Assembly (NCBI GenBank): GCA_013398055.1 | Contig: VZRS01014200.1 | Coordinates: forward strand, 1 to 64,000 | Direction of reading: 5' to 3' | Origin: Ifrita kowaldi | Taxonomy: Eukaryota; Chordata; Aves; Passeriformes; Cinclosomatidae | Length of the DNA stretch: 64,000 nt | In this document: positions 57,401 through 61,500 of the stretch, piece by piece | Layout of the letters: each line of letters starts with the position of its first letter | Numbering within the stretch: the first letter of the stretch is position 1 | The notes under the pieces: generated by a model | What the model saw: only the letters and a program-made list of their open reading frames with translations | Databases searched by the model: none | Told to the model about the DNA's origin: nothing | Program-made: the position numbers and the translations under genes

Positions 57401-58512
57401 ACATTGGCTATCGTGTGCTCCACCCATAGGGAGAGCACAAATCCAGCTGCCACGGGCTGCAAATCAATCTCTTGGAAAGTCAACTAAATGGCTGAACACC
57501 ACCCAGCTGCTGGAAACCACAACTTTATCCCTCTCCTTCTGTAGGGAAGTAGCTGGCGCTTCTCCCAGCACCACAAGGAAAGGATTTAATGCCCCAAAAT
57601 CACATCCTGGGTGAGGCTGTGGAGCTCAGATCCTCCCATGGTTTTGGTACAGAGGAGGAGAAGACCATGCTGGCCTGACCAAGCCCATCTCACCCTGCTC
57701 AGGGGAGCTCAAGTTGACTGGAATCTCAGAGGAAAAGTCAGGGGAAGCTCAATCCATGGCAGCAGAGTCCTCCCAGAGCAAGGGCAGGACATGACTGTCC
57801 CACCACAGAAGTGTCTCCTGAGCCGACTCCATGTCTCACCAAAAGAGGTGTTAAATGCAGCAAAACACAGCTTGCTAAAAATTAGAACATTTCTCTTCTA
57901 CATTTTAACACCTGCATAAAACCACAAAGCCTTTTATTTTCCCTTCCCTGAGGAACAATTTCCACTCTCTGCAGACCAAAACTCAAACCCACCGAGACCT
58001 CCAAGCATCTGAGCCAAATCCTCCACACGTCAGACCAGGGGCAGCCCACACAACCCCCACCACTGCCAGCTGAGGGTCTGACCCCGCTGCTTCCCCAGCC
58101 CTCTGCTGCAAGCCAGGGCCAGCACCCACCCTCCAGCATCCATCCCCCCGTGCCACACCTCTGTGTGTGAGCACAGCCAGCTTTGAGCCACATGGCAAAG
58201 CGCCCCATGCCACGGCAAGAGAGGCCAACAGGACCCTGAGCCATCCCGATAATCCCAAAAAGGGCCAGGAGGGAGCTGTGGGAACGGAAGATCCAAGCAC
58301 CATCCTCCTGCATGCGTGGCACTCAGCAGCTCAGCTGGCCCGTGCTGTGGGGGCCATGGAGCAGCACGTGGGACAGGCCGGGCACGGAGCCACGCTCACC
58401 TTCGGTGCGGATGGTGAAGGGGGAGTCCCCCAGGCGCTTGGCTGAGAACTGCCCTCCCAGCGATGTCATCAGGAAGCACAGCGTGAAAAACCCAATGCCC
58501 AGCACGAAAATC
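265..58512 (-). CDS. MGAT5B: MGAT5B, spliced coding sequence (exons 2-17; exon 1 outside window)
   Basis: Beta-1,6-N-acetylglucosaminyltransferase B (GnT-Vb/GnT-IX), a Golgi type II membrane enzyme that transfers GlcNAc from UDP-GlcNAc to mannose of N-glycans and O-mannosyl glycans. The CDS joins, in gene order, 58512-58400, 40425-40281, 29037-28925, 27929-27856, 26422-26252, 25468-25304, 24685-24516, 14951-14820, 13998-13865, 13231-13101, 10907-10752, 10144-9998, 8569-8453, 2304-2230, 1813-1539 and 463-265. All junction phases agree and no internal stop occurs. It gives 772 residues against about 790 for the mammalian protein, so only about 22 N-terminal residues are missing. The choice of MGAT5B over MGAT5 rests on recognised paralogue-specific stretches: exon 2 signal anchor, GESRG-like stem start, NPPHSSLNHEFFRGKPTSRE in exon 13, and the ending NTKYRRLCPCRDF. 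Visible N-glycosylation sequons are NST (exon 3), NVS (exon 4), NRT (exon 6), NQT (exon 11), NNS (exon 14) and NAT (exon 16). Product identity is very secure; function is by homology. Confidence 0.97.
464..1538 (-). other. MGAT5B intron 16
   Basis: 1,075 bases between CA|GTGAGT and CCCCCAG. It holds a short CR1 tail at 707-763 and an AT-rich stretch at about 1110-1260. I see no gene. Confidence 0.93.
707..763 (+). repeat. CR1 LINE 3' end fragment
   Basis: The line GTTGGACTCATTGATCCTTG and the following TGGGTCCCTTCCAACTCAGGAT match the conserved 3' end of bird CR1 elements. Only the last 60 bases or so remain, as is typical of 5'-truncated copies. Confidence 0.75.
1539..1813 (-). CDS. MGAT5B: MGAT5B exon 16: C-terminal cysteine-rich part
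   Basis: 275 bases, the longest coding exon: 91 codons plus two bases. The first third (DFCTASSLPPSPKTKSPAMQ and on) is a Ser/Pro-rich variable linker. It is followed by NATHLVW (a sequon), WPPVASLQVWLSEPQHTCTE and TCRRHGLVCEPTFFRFLNKE. The C-x3-C...C-EPxFFxxLN pattern is shared with MGAT5 and probably forms disulphides. A second sequon present in the mammalian protein just after this NAT is absent here. Acceptor CTCCCACCAG; donor CCA|GTGAGT. Confidence 0.96.
1814..2229 (-). other. MGAT5B intron 15
   Basis: 416 bases, donor GTTGGG and acceptor CCACCAG. Open frames on both strands run through it but resemble no protein. No repeat recognised. Confidence 0.93.
2230..2304 (-). CDS. MGAT5B: MGAT5B exon 15: end of the core catalytic fold
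   Basis: A 75-base exon of 25 codons, phase 0 at both ends: VDPYLPYEYTCEGMLERIHA then YIQHQ. The sequence is identical to mammalian MGAT5B as I recall it, and MGAT5 has the related PYMPYEFTCEGML. Acceptor CCTCCACAG; the donor CAG|GTTGGG is weak in positions +3 to +6. Confidence 0.96.
2305..8452 (-). other. MGAT5B intron 14
   Basis: 6,148 bases, donor GTACGG and acceptor CTCCACAG. Mostly unique sequence. AT-rich blocks with TAAT motifs at about 4380-4470 and 4860-5060 are possible conserved non-coding elements. No gene or LTR seen. Confidence 0.93.
8453..8569 (-). CDS. MGAT5B: MGAT5B exon 14: catalytic domain
   Basis: 117 bases, 39 codons, phase 0 at both ends. Encodes VSSQHPYAEDFIGKPHVWTV and DYNNSEEFEAAIKTIMRTQ. 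SQHPYAExFIGxPHVWTVD is shared by both GnT-V paralogues. NNS is a possible sequon. The acceptor is GTGTTTCAG and the donor CAG|GTACGG. This exon is received from the GC-AG intron. Confidence 0.97.
8570..9997 (-). other. MGAT5B intron 13, GC-AG type
   Basis: 1,428 bases. The donor is GAG|GCAAGT (GC at plus 9996-9997) and the acceptor GTGTTTCAG. The other 5' splice positions are a near-perfect U1 match, as is usual for GC donors. An AT-rich stretch occurs at about 9558-9640. No gene seen. Confidence 0.92.
9998..10144 (-). CDS. MGAT5B: MGAT5B exon 13: nucleotide-sugar binding region; GC donor
   Basis: 147 bases, 49 codons, phase 0 at both ends. Encodes LFIGFGFPYEGPAPLEAIAN, GCVFLQARFNPPHSSLNHEF and FRGKPTSRE. 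The G-F/L-GFPYEGPAPLEAIANG block is the most conserved part of the family and corresponds to the GT-B motif that contacts the UDP-sugar donor. The exon ends GAG followed by GCAAGT, so the following intron has a GC donor instead of GT. A GT two bases further on would break the frame with exon 14. Confidence 0.96.
10145..10751 (-). other. MGAT5B intron 12
   Basis: 607 bases between AAG|GTGGGT and CTGCCTTGCAG. No repeat or gene recognised. Confidence 0.93.
10752..10907 (-). CDS. MGAT5B: MGAT5B exon 12: catalytic domain
   Basis: 156 bases, 52 codons, phase 0 at both ends. Encodes GKEKFLAILNKYMEIHGTVY, YETQRPPEVPAFVKNHGLLP and QHEFQQLLRKAK. The KYMEIHGTVY and VPxFVKNHGLL segments are highly conserved in MGAT5B, with MGAT5 keeping YVKNHGIL. 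This leads into the second Rossmann-like half of the GT-B fold. Acceptor TTCCCCAG, donor AAG|GTGGGT. Confidence 0.97.
10908..13100 (-). other. MGAT5B intron 11
   Basis: 2,193 bases between AAG|GTGGGT and TTCCCCAG. Unique sequence with a TAAT-rich block at 12784-12862. No gene recognised. Confidence 0.93.
13101..13231 (-). CDS. MGAT5B: MGAT5B exon 11: catalytic domain
   Basis: 131 bases: CT completes Pro from exon 10, then 43 codons, phase 0 exit. Encodes HTPDNSFMGFVSEELNQTER, QLIKANKVSSMAVVYGKEAS and IWK. HTPDNSFxGFV is invariant in the family. NQT is a sequon retained in mammals in the form NET. The donor is AAG|GTGGGT. Confidence 0.97.
13232..13864 (-). other. MGAT5B intron 10
   Basis: 633 bases between TCC|GTAAGC and GTGCCCACAG. 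No repeat or gene recognised. Confidence 0.93.
13865..13998 (-). CDS. MGAT5B: MGAT5B exon 10: catalytic domain
   Basis: 134 bases: one base completes Arg, 44 codons follow, and one base (C of Pro) is left. Encodes CRVRVIDTFGTEPAYNHEEY, ATLRGYRTNWGYWNLQPAQF and MTMF. RVxDTFGTEPxxNHxxYA is a signature shared by both GnT-V paralogues. The donor TCC|GTAAGC lacks the usual G before the junction but is otherwise strong. Acceptor CTCCACAG. Confidence 0.97.
13999..14819 (-). other. MGAT5B intron 9
   Basis: 821 bases between CAG|GTAAGC and CTCCACAG. AT-rich around 14290-14430; no gene recognised. Confidence 0.93.
14820..14951 (-). CDS. MGAT5B: MGAT5B exon 9: catalytic domain
   Basis: 132 bases: one base completes Ser from exon 8, then 43 codons and two bases. 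Encodes HLGVPPGRGNCPLTSPLPFD followed by LIYTDYHGLQQMKQHMGLSF and KKY. The acceptor TCTCCCCAG|T was chosen over a second AG eight bases further in (CACTTAG|GGG) because only the first keeps the frame and restores the family sequence ELQSxLGVPPGRG. The donor is CAG|GTAAGC. The LIYTDYHGL segment is strongly conserved. Confidence 0.96.
16845..16926 (+). repeat. CR1 LINE 3' end fragment
   Basis: GGGGTTTGGACCAGAAGACC followed by TTTAAAAGGTCCCTCTGAACTCA and TTCTATGATTCTG is the standard CR1 3' end, including the ATTCTATG-type terminal repeat. Confidence 0.85.
19300..19412 (+). repeat. CR1 LINE fragment
   Basis: Runs from a GGAAGAAATTCTCCCCTGTG-like start through GAGGCTGCCCAGAGAAGCTG and TCCAAGGCCAGGTTGGA, all recognisable from the 3' region of bird CR1. 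The terminal 3' part is missing. Confidence 0.85.
20766..20830 (-). repeat. CR1 LINE fragment
   Basis: GAATGGTTTGGGTGGGAAGG on the plus strand is the reverse complement of the CR1 3' end. The copy is short and worn. Confidence 0.65.
21311..21383 (+). repeat. Short tandem array, about 24-bp period
   Basis: About three imperfect copies of CTCCAGACCCAATCCAGACC-type units, themselves made of near-repeated 12-mers. A minisatellite-like array with no sign of coding. Confidence 0.75.
21913..22352 (+). mobile_element. Solo retroviral LTR, copy 1 (440 bp)
   Basis: Begins TGATGCCT and ends AGGCACCA, imperfect inverted ends of a retroviral LTR. It has an octamer ATGCAAAT at 22170-22177, a TATA box (TATAAAAG) at 22188-22195 and a polyadenylation signal AATAAA at 22284-22289, in the order expected for U3-R-U5. 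Flanking CCTC and CCTG could be a 4-bp target duplication with one change, which would suit a gammaretrovirus-like (class I) element. No gag, pol or env lies beside it, so it is a solo LTR. Oriented against MGAT5B. A second copy is at 46276-46715. Confidence 0.85.
23222..23242 (+). repeat. (CAA)n microsatellite
   Basis: About six CAA units in intron 8. Confidence 0.85.
23947..24050 (+). repeat. GGAA/GGGAGGAA microsatellite
   Basis: A purine-only tract of about 100 bases: irregular GGGAGGAA units followed by about nine uninterrupted GGAA units. It lies in intron 8, about 470 bases before the window position of exon 8's 3' end. Open frames across it (GREEGRK-type repeats) are artefacts of the repeat. 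Confidence 0.95.
24516..24685 (-). CDS. MGAT5B: MGAT5B exon 8: first part of the GT18 catalytic domain
   Basis: 170 bases, 56 codons plus two bases. Encodes ILIHIGFLTEESGDVFSPRV, then LKGGPLGEMVQWADILAALF and MLGHSLRVTVSLKELQ. This is the first beta-alpha unit of the family 18 glycosyltransferase fold. The GGPLGExVQW motif is shared by MGAT5 and MGAT5B; I believe its Glu corresponds to the catalytic base reported for GnT-V, from memory of the family and not shown by the DNA. Acceptor CCCTGCAG, donor GAG|GTGGGT. Confidence 0.97.
24686..25303 (-). other. MGAT5B intron 7
   Basis: 618 bases between CAC|GTACGG and CCCTGCAG. No repeat or gene recognised. Confidence 0.93.
25304..25468 (-). CDS. MGAT5B: MGAT5B exon 7: helical linker before the catalytic domain
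   Basis: 165 bases, 55 codons, phase 0 at both ends. Encodes AAFRRDLARLLELIGTGKES, then LSFMKKRIRHLAQQWLRAAR and RLEQKLAGRQRDQKH. It is rich in Arg, Leu and Ala and probably helical; mammalian MGAT5B has the same GKESLxFMKKR core. The acceptor is CTTCCCTAG|GCA. The donor CAC|GTACGG is weaker than its neighbours because the last exon base is C. Confidence 0.96.
25469..26251 (-). other. MGAT5B intron 6
   Basis: 783 bases between CAG|GTAAGG and TTCCCTAG. More than half is a CR1 insertion (about 25690-26140). Confidence 0.93.
25690..26140 (+). repeat. CR1 LINE 3' fragment, about 450 bp
   Basis: The longest CR1 copy in the window. Recognisable parts in order are GGCTGAGGGAGCTGGGGGTG, TTCAGCCTGGACAAGAGAAGG, the GGCCAGGTTGGGCAGGGCTT block and the end CCTTCCAGCCCCAACCATCC followed by GTGGTTCTGTG. 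It is inserted antisense to MGAT5B. Too many differences from the usual consensus remain for a recent copy. Confidence 0.92.
26252..26422 (-). CDS. MGAT5B: MGAT5B exon 6: N-terminal luminal domain
   Basis: 171 bases, 57 codons, phase 0 at both ends. WMRARWTSDPCYAFFGVDGT and ECSFLIYLSEVEWFCPPLPW are almost identical to mammalian MGAT5B and clearly related to MGAT5; the cysteines here are expected to form conserved disulphides. After RNRT (a sequon) the sequence becomes a low-complexity linker ending SPPPPPPRAQ, coded by a GCC-type run at about 26262-26279. The linker differs from the mammalian one in length and sequence. Donor CAG|GTAAGG. Confidence 0.97.
26423..27855 (-). other. MGAT5B intron 5
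   Basis: 1,433 bases between GAG|GTGAGT and CCCTTGCAG. Unique sequence; no repeat or gene recognised. Confidence 0.93.
27856..27929 (-). CDS. MGAT5B: MGAT5B exon 5: start of N-terminal luminal domain
   Basis: A small 74-base exon, two bases then 24 codons, leaving phase 0. Encodes MEGRRDQCEVPRDPKYPDCA then GKVE. The paired cysteines and the PKYPDCxGK motif mark the start of the N-terminal domain shared by MGAT5 and MGAT5B (MGAT5 has the related KYPHCEGK). The acceptor is CTCTGCAG|TG and the donor GAG|GTGAGT. An (ATCCC)n array in the sense strand lies about 65 bases upstream of the acceptor. Confidence 0.96.
27930..28924 (-). other. MGAT5B intron 4
   Basis: 995 bases between AGG|GTGAGT and CTCTGCAG. 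It contains the GGGAT microsatellite at 27994-28042 near its 3' end. No gene recognised. Confidence 0.93.
27994..28042 (+). repeat. (GGGAT)n microsatellite, (ATCCC)n in gene sense
   Basis: About ten perfect GGGAT units. In the sense of MGAT5B this reads ATCCC, a C-rich tract ending about 64 bases upstream of the exon 5 acceptor, close enough to overlap the branch-site region. Confidence 0.96.
28925..29037 (-). CDS. MGAT5B: MGAT5B exon 4: stem, helical segment
   Basis: 113 bases; enters with one base (AG+G gives Arg) and exits with one base (G, completing Val with exon 5). Encodes FQPAAGLMERIQAIAQNVSD followed by IAIKVDQILRNSLLNGK. The LMERIQAIAQNVSDIA part is very close to mammalian MGAT5B; the end is more diverged. 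I chose the acceptor TTTCCCAG|GTTCC because it has the best pyrimidine tract and alone keeps the frame with exon 3. The donor is AGG|GTGAGT. Confidence 0.95.
29600..29880 (+). repeat. CR1 LINE 3' fragment
   Basis: Runs from a GTGATAGGACAAGACAAAAG-like start through GATATCAGGAAACATTTCTTCA and GGAACAGCCTGCCCAGGGAA to a worn 3' end, GTTTTCCAACCTCAGTGATTCTG. All are standard CR1 3' region blocks. Confidence 0.9.
35591..35640 (+). repeat. AT-rich simple repeat, (AAAT)n-like
   Basis: About 50 bases of AAAT, AAAAT and TAAAT units. Confidence 0.9.
39945..40100 (-). repeat. CR1 LINE fragment
   Basis: ATATCCCAAGTTGGAAGGGA, CCTGGCCCTGCACAGGGCAG and CTTCTTGAACTCTGACAAGC are the reverse complement of the CR1 3' region in the usual order. 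It ends about 180 bases from exon 3, just past its donor. Confidence 0.88.
40281..40425 (-). CDS. MGAT5B: MGAT5B exon 3: luminal stem
   Basis: 145 bases; two bases complete the Val codon from exon 2 and two are left for exon 4. It encodes 47 full codons: MGALESRGVLRRMSDMLEML, then a heptad-like run MKRMDILARLENSTDFHRG and an acidic-basic tail ending FPLD. Leu/Met spacing suggests a short coiled coil, fitting a stem that holds the catalytic domain away from the Golgi membrane. NST is a possible N-glycosylation site. Acceptor GCCGCAG|TG and donor CAG|GTCAGT are both canonical. Confidence 0.96.
41463..41496 (+). repeat. Three tandem 11-mers
   Basis: Three copies of GTGGCTATCAG, the first with one change. 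Confidence 0.85.
41881..41920 (+). repeat. Tandem 17-mer, about 2.3 copies
   Basis: GGCTGCTTCCCAGGGAG is repeated twice without change and then begins again. Identity suggests a recent duplication. Confidence 0.9.
43629..43654 (+). repeat. (GTT)n microsatellite
   Basis: Eight GTT units in intron 2. The poly-Val open frame across it is an artefact. Confidence 0.92.
44700..44757 (+). repeat. CR1 LINE 3' end fragment
   Basis: ACTCAATGATCCTCGTGCAT followed by CCCTCCCAGTTCAGGATAGTCTGTG matches the CR1 3' end with several changes. Confidence 0.7.
45119..45648 (+). mobile_element. Solo retroviral LTR of a second family (530 bp)
   Basis: Starts TGTGCTGGTTTCAGCTGGGG and ends TTTAAACCACGACA, a widespread bird endogenous retrovirus LTR that I recognise by its start, by GGTGGTGAGCAATTGCACTG and by its end. 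A TATA box is at 45376-45381 and AATAAA at 45520-45525. Flanking TCCCCT (left) and TCCCTT (right) fit a 6-bp target duplication with one change, as in class II elements. No internal retroviral genes are present. Oriented antisense to MGAT5B. Confidence 0.9.
46276..46715 (-). mobile_element. Solo retroviral LTR, copy 2 (440 bp)
   Basis: In minus-strand reading it begins TGATGCCTT and ends AAGGCATCA, perfect 9-bp inverted ends, flanked on both sides by GTAC, a perfect 4-bp target duplication. The TATA box is at 46433-46440 and the polyadenylation signal at 46339-46344. It is the same family and the same 440-bp length as 21913-22352. It lies in MGAT5B sense orientation, so its poly(A) signal faces the gene's transcription. 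No retroviral coding sequence adjoins it. Confidence 0.93.
58400..58512 (-). CDS. MGAT5B: MGAT5B exon 2: Golgi signal anchor
   Basis: 113 bases, entering with one base that completes a codon begun in exon 1 and leaving one base (phase 1). The translation starts IFVLGIGFFTLCFLMTSLGG, an uncharged hydrophobic stretch of about 18 residues that is the type II transmembrane anchor, then QFSAKRLGDSPFTIRTE, the start of the luminal stem. The acceptor is a pyrimidine-rich tract ending in TGCAG and the donor is AAG|GTGAGC. There is no ATG before the anchor in this exon, so translation must begin in an upstream exon, as in mammals. Confidence 0.97.
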
Positions 58513-61500
58513 CTGCAGGAGAGAAAGCAAAGCTGGAGCGAGGTGTGACGAGGAGCCAGATCCTCCCTCCTGGGGCAGCCCCACCACCCTCCACCCCTGG
58601 GGTGGGTAATCCCTTTGCACAGCAGCAGGTGACGCTTTGGGTTTGGGTGTCTGGGACAATCCCAGCTTCCCAACTGCTCCATCCCCGTGGCTCACCCCAC
58701 CCAGCCCCGGCAGGGAGCATCTGTGCAGCCCCAGCCCCACCAGCACCTCACCCCAGCCACGGCCAGACCCACGTGTGCTTCACAAAGAGCCCCGGGACGC
58801 TTCCGCCCAAACCCTGGCACTGAGCAGGGGGGTTTTGCCCAAGAACCCCCTCCGAACCCCCTGCAGCCTGCTCCAATGGGCAGGCCTTGAGGAATCCTCC
58901 ACTTCCCTCACGGGGGAGTGGAGGATTTGCATCTTCGGTGGGGAAGCTGAGCCAGACCACAGCTGCCCGCACGCTGCTCCACCAGGCCCAGCCCCAGAAC
59001 CCAGAGCGCAAGAACCACCACAATAAACAATACCTGCGCTCCTCTGGGAGAGAGGAGCAAAGAGAGACCTTTACCTTCCCTTCCTCCCAAAGGATCTAAA
59101 AAAAAGGCCTTTGATTTTTTTAAAGAAAGCCTTTTGTTCCCCTGTAACTAGGCCACCGGCACTGTCGTTGTGTCACCGTGGCCAGCCCTGTGCTCAACGG
59201 GACGCGGAGGGACCTGCACCGGCAGCACTGACATGGCCCGGGGCCATCCCATCCCTGCTTTGCCCACCCGGGCTGGCAGGGAAGTGGCTCCCACGGGCAC
59301 AAGCTGGGCAGGATGTCATCTGCACGTCACCTCCAGTGGGGGACAGGAGCTCCCAGCACCACTCCTGCTCCGGCCAAATTCAGGCCAGTCACTCTTTTGG
59401 GGGTGGAAAGGCTGAAGGCAAGAGCTCTGTGCCAGCCTGGTTGTTGTGCACCGGGGAGTGTGAAGCAGAGTGCTCTGTGCCAAGGGATGGGTGTCTGGCC
59501 TTCTTCCCCTGCTCAGAGATGCTGCCATCATCCCCGAGACTCCATGCAGGAGCAGCATCCTCCAGCAGGCACCCGGGAAAAGCCCTGGCACAGCCGCTGC
59601 CAGGTGGAGGTGTGACAGCTCCCAGAGCAGCAGCACGATCTCAGCCACCAAACCCAGGGGAAATGGCGAGGAGGAAAAAGAGAAAAGACAGCCCCCAGCC
59701 AGCCTTGTGAAACAGCAGGTTTGTCTTACCACAGACAAATCCTCCATGGGACGGGGAGCTGAGGAAGCCCTCAGGGGTGCCCGCTGGCATCGCTGCCTCT
59801 CAGCAGCCCTGAGCTAAAGGGAAGCAAACCACAGAGGAGAGGAGCCTCCAACTCCCCTTTACAAGCTCGCAGCATCCTCCACAGGGCTCAGGAGCTGCAC
59901 ACAGACACAGCACAGCCACCCAGGCTGTTCTAGGTGCACAGGAGCCCACAGCTCTCCACCTAAGCATTCCTACACAGCCAAAAGGCAGAGGAGTAGGTGC
60001 CAGCCCTTAACACTGGGCTGCAAGACACCAGCACTGCAATTATGTGCTGCTGCAAAGGGCTAACAAATAAAGTGACCTGCTTCAAAGCCCTTGTTAGTGA
60101 CTGGAGATGTTGTGGAGAGCTCAAGTACCGGGTCAGGCAGCTCAAGAAGGGCTGGGCTTCCCCAGGGAGATCGAGTGGAGGAGCTCCCAGGGCAGCTCTG
60201 TACTGTCCCAGCATGGCATGGCCAGCCTTTCCTTGCCTTGACAGGCTCCTGAGCAAGACATGGCACTTGCAGGGGAGCCCATGAGCTCCCTACCTCCATC
60301 CAGCCGGCTCTGACGCTGCTGTCACACAGACAGCACACACCTGAGCCCCAGACCCGGGGCAGCCTCACTCTCAGCAGTGCCCAGCTCAAGAACAAAGGGT
60401 TTCCTCTGCCTGCTCTGAGGAGGATCAGCCTGGCTCACAGCAGGCAGGCACAAAACTCCTGTCCATCCCCATGGATCAGCCCTGCCCCAATCCCAGTGGA
60501 TCAAGTAGCACAGCACAGCCTCCCATCCCCTTCTCACCTCCCACCTAATCAAGGGGAAAAGCAGCACCCTGGGCTTGTCAGCACTAACGAGCTCTGCCAG
60601 CTCAGCACCAGCACAAACACTGCCTGACAGCCAGGCCGGGAGAGGAGATCCACCTGAGAGAGCTGATTTACCTGGGAGAGCTGATCCAGCCGGGAAACGG
60701 GATGCTCAAGTGCATCACTAAAACCGCCTGACATCCCCGTGCAGGCGTGGACCAGCTCAGGTCCCTTTAATTTCCCAATGAGCCACCCCTGGAGGGGTGG
60801 AAAGCAGTTCCTGTAAGATACATAAAGCACTGTGCGCTCACTGATCCAGACTCCCATCCCTAAAGGCCTGGCTGCAGGCAGGGCTGGTGAGCCCCTCAAG
60901 CAGCAACCAGTGGAGCAGAGCCGCCCCCTCCCCAGCAGATGCTGATGAACCATCGAGCTGTGGTGTCTGCACACAGAGATGATACAGACCTCAGCCCCCA
61001 TCCCAAAGCAGACCTGGGAGAAGGGTTTCCAGAGAGCCGTGGTCCAGCTCCAGCAGGGAGGTGATTGTGGAGGCAGCAGAGCATCCCTGATGCTGCAAAG
61101 CAACGTGGTGTCCCATAAATAGCTTGGAGAGAGGGTGATTTGGGGACATTAGTGCACTGCCATTATCACAGCCTGTACCCAGCACGGTGCTGGGGCTGGG
61201 GAGGGCTCTCAGGAACACACTGGAGGGGGCTGCTGCACCCAGCTTGGCTTTGGAGGGCTGAATTTGTCCTTAGGGAACGCTGTCTGCCATAGCACTTCCC
61301 TGGCAGGAGAGGACGACAGCAGGGTGGGGAAGAAAGGAGCTGAAGGGGATCAAAGCCCAGCCAAGTCCTGCACCCCAGGGCCCTCCCTGGGAGCACATCC
61401 TGGCACAAACCCCACCCACGGCCCTGTCCTGGTACCTCCTCCCCCAAGGGGCACTTTAACAAAGCATCACCTGGATAAATACCCAGACCTGGTCCTGCTC

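Larger units (their letters stand above)
40426..58399 (-). other. MGAT5B intron 2
   Basis: 17,974 bases between AAG|GTGAGC and TGCCGCAG, the longest intron seen whole. It contains small tandem arrays at 41463-41496 and 41881-41920, a (GTT)n tract at 43629-43654, a CR1 tail at 44700-44757 and two different solo LTRs at 45119-45648 and 46276-46715. The rest is unique sequence with AT-rich blocks, for example 44100-44345. Long open frames occur at 47731-48552 but resemble no protein. Confidence 0.93.
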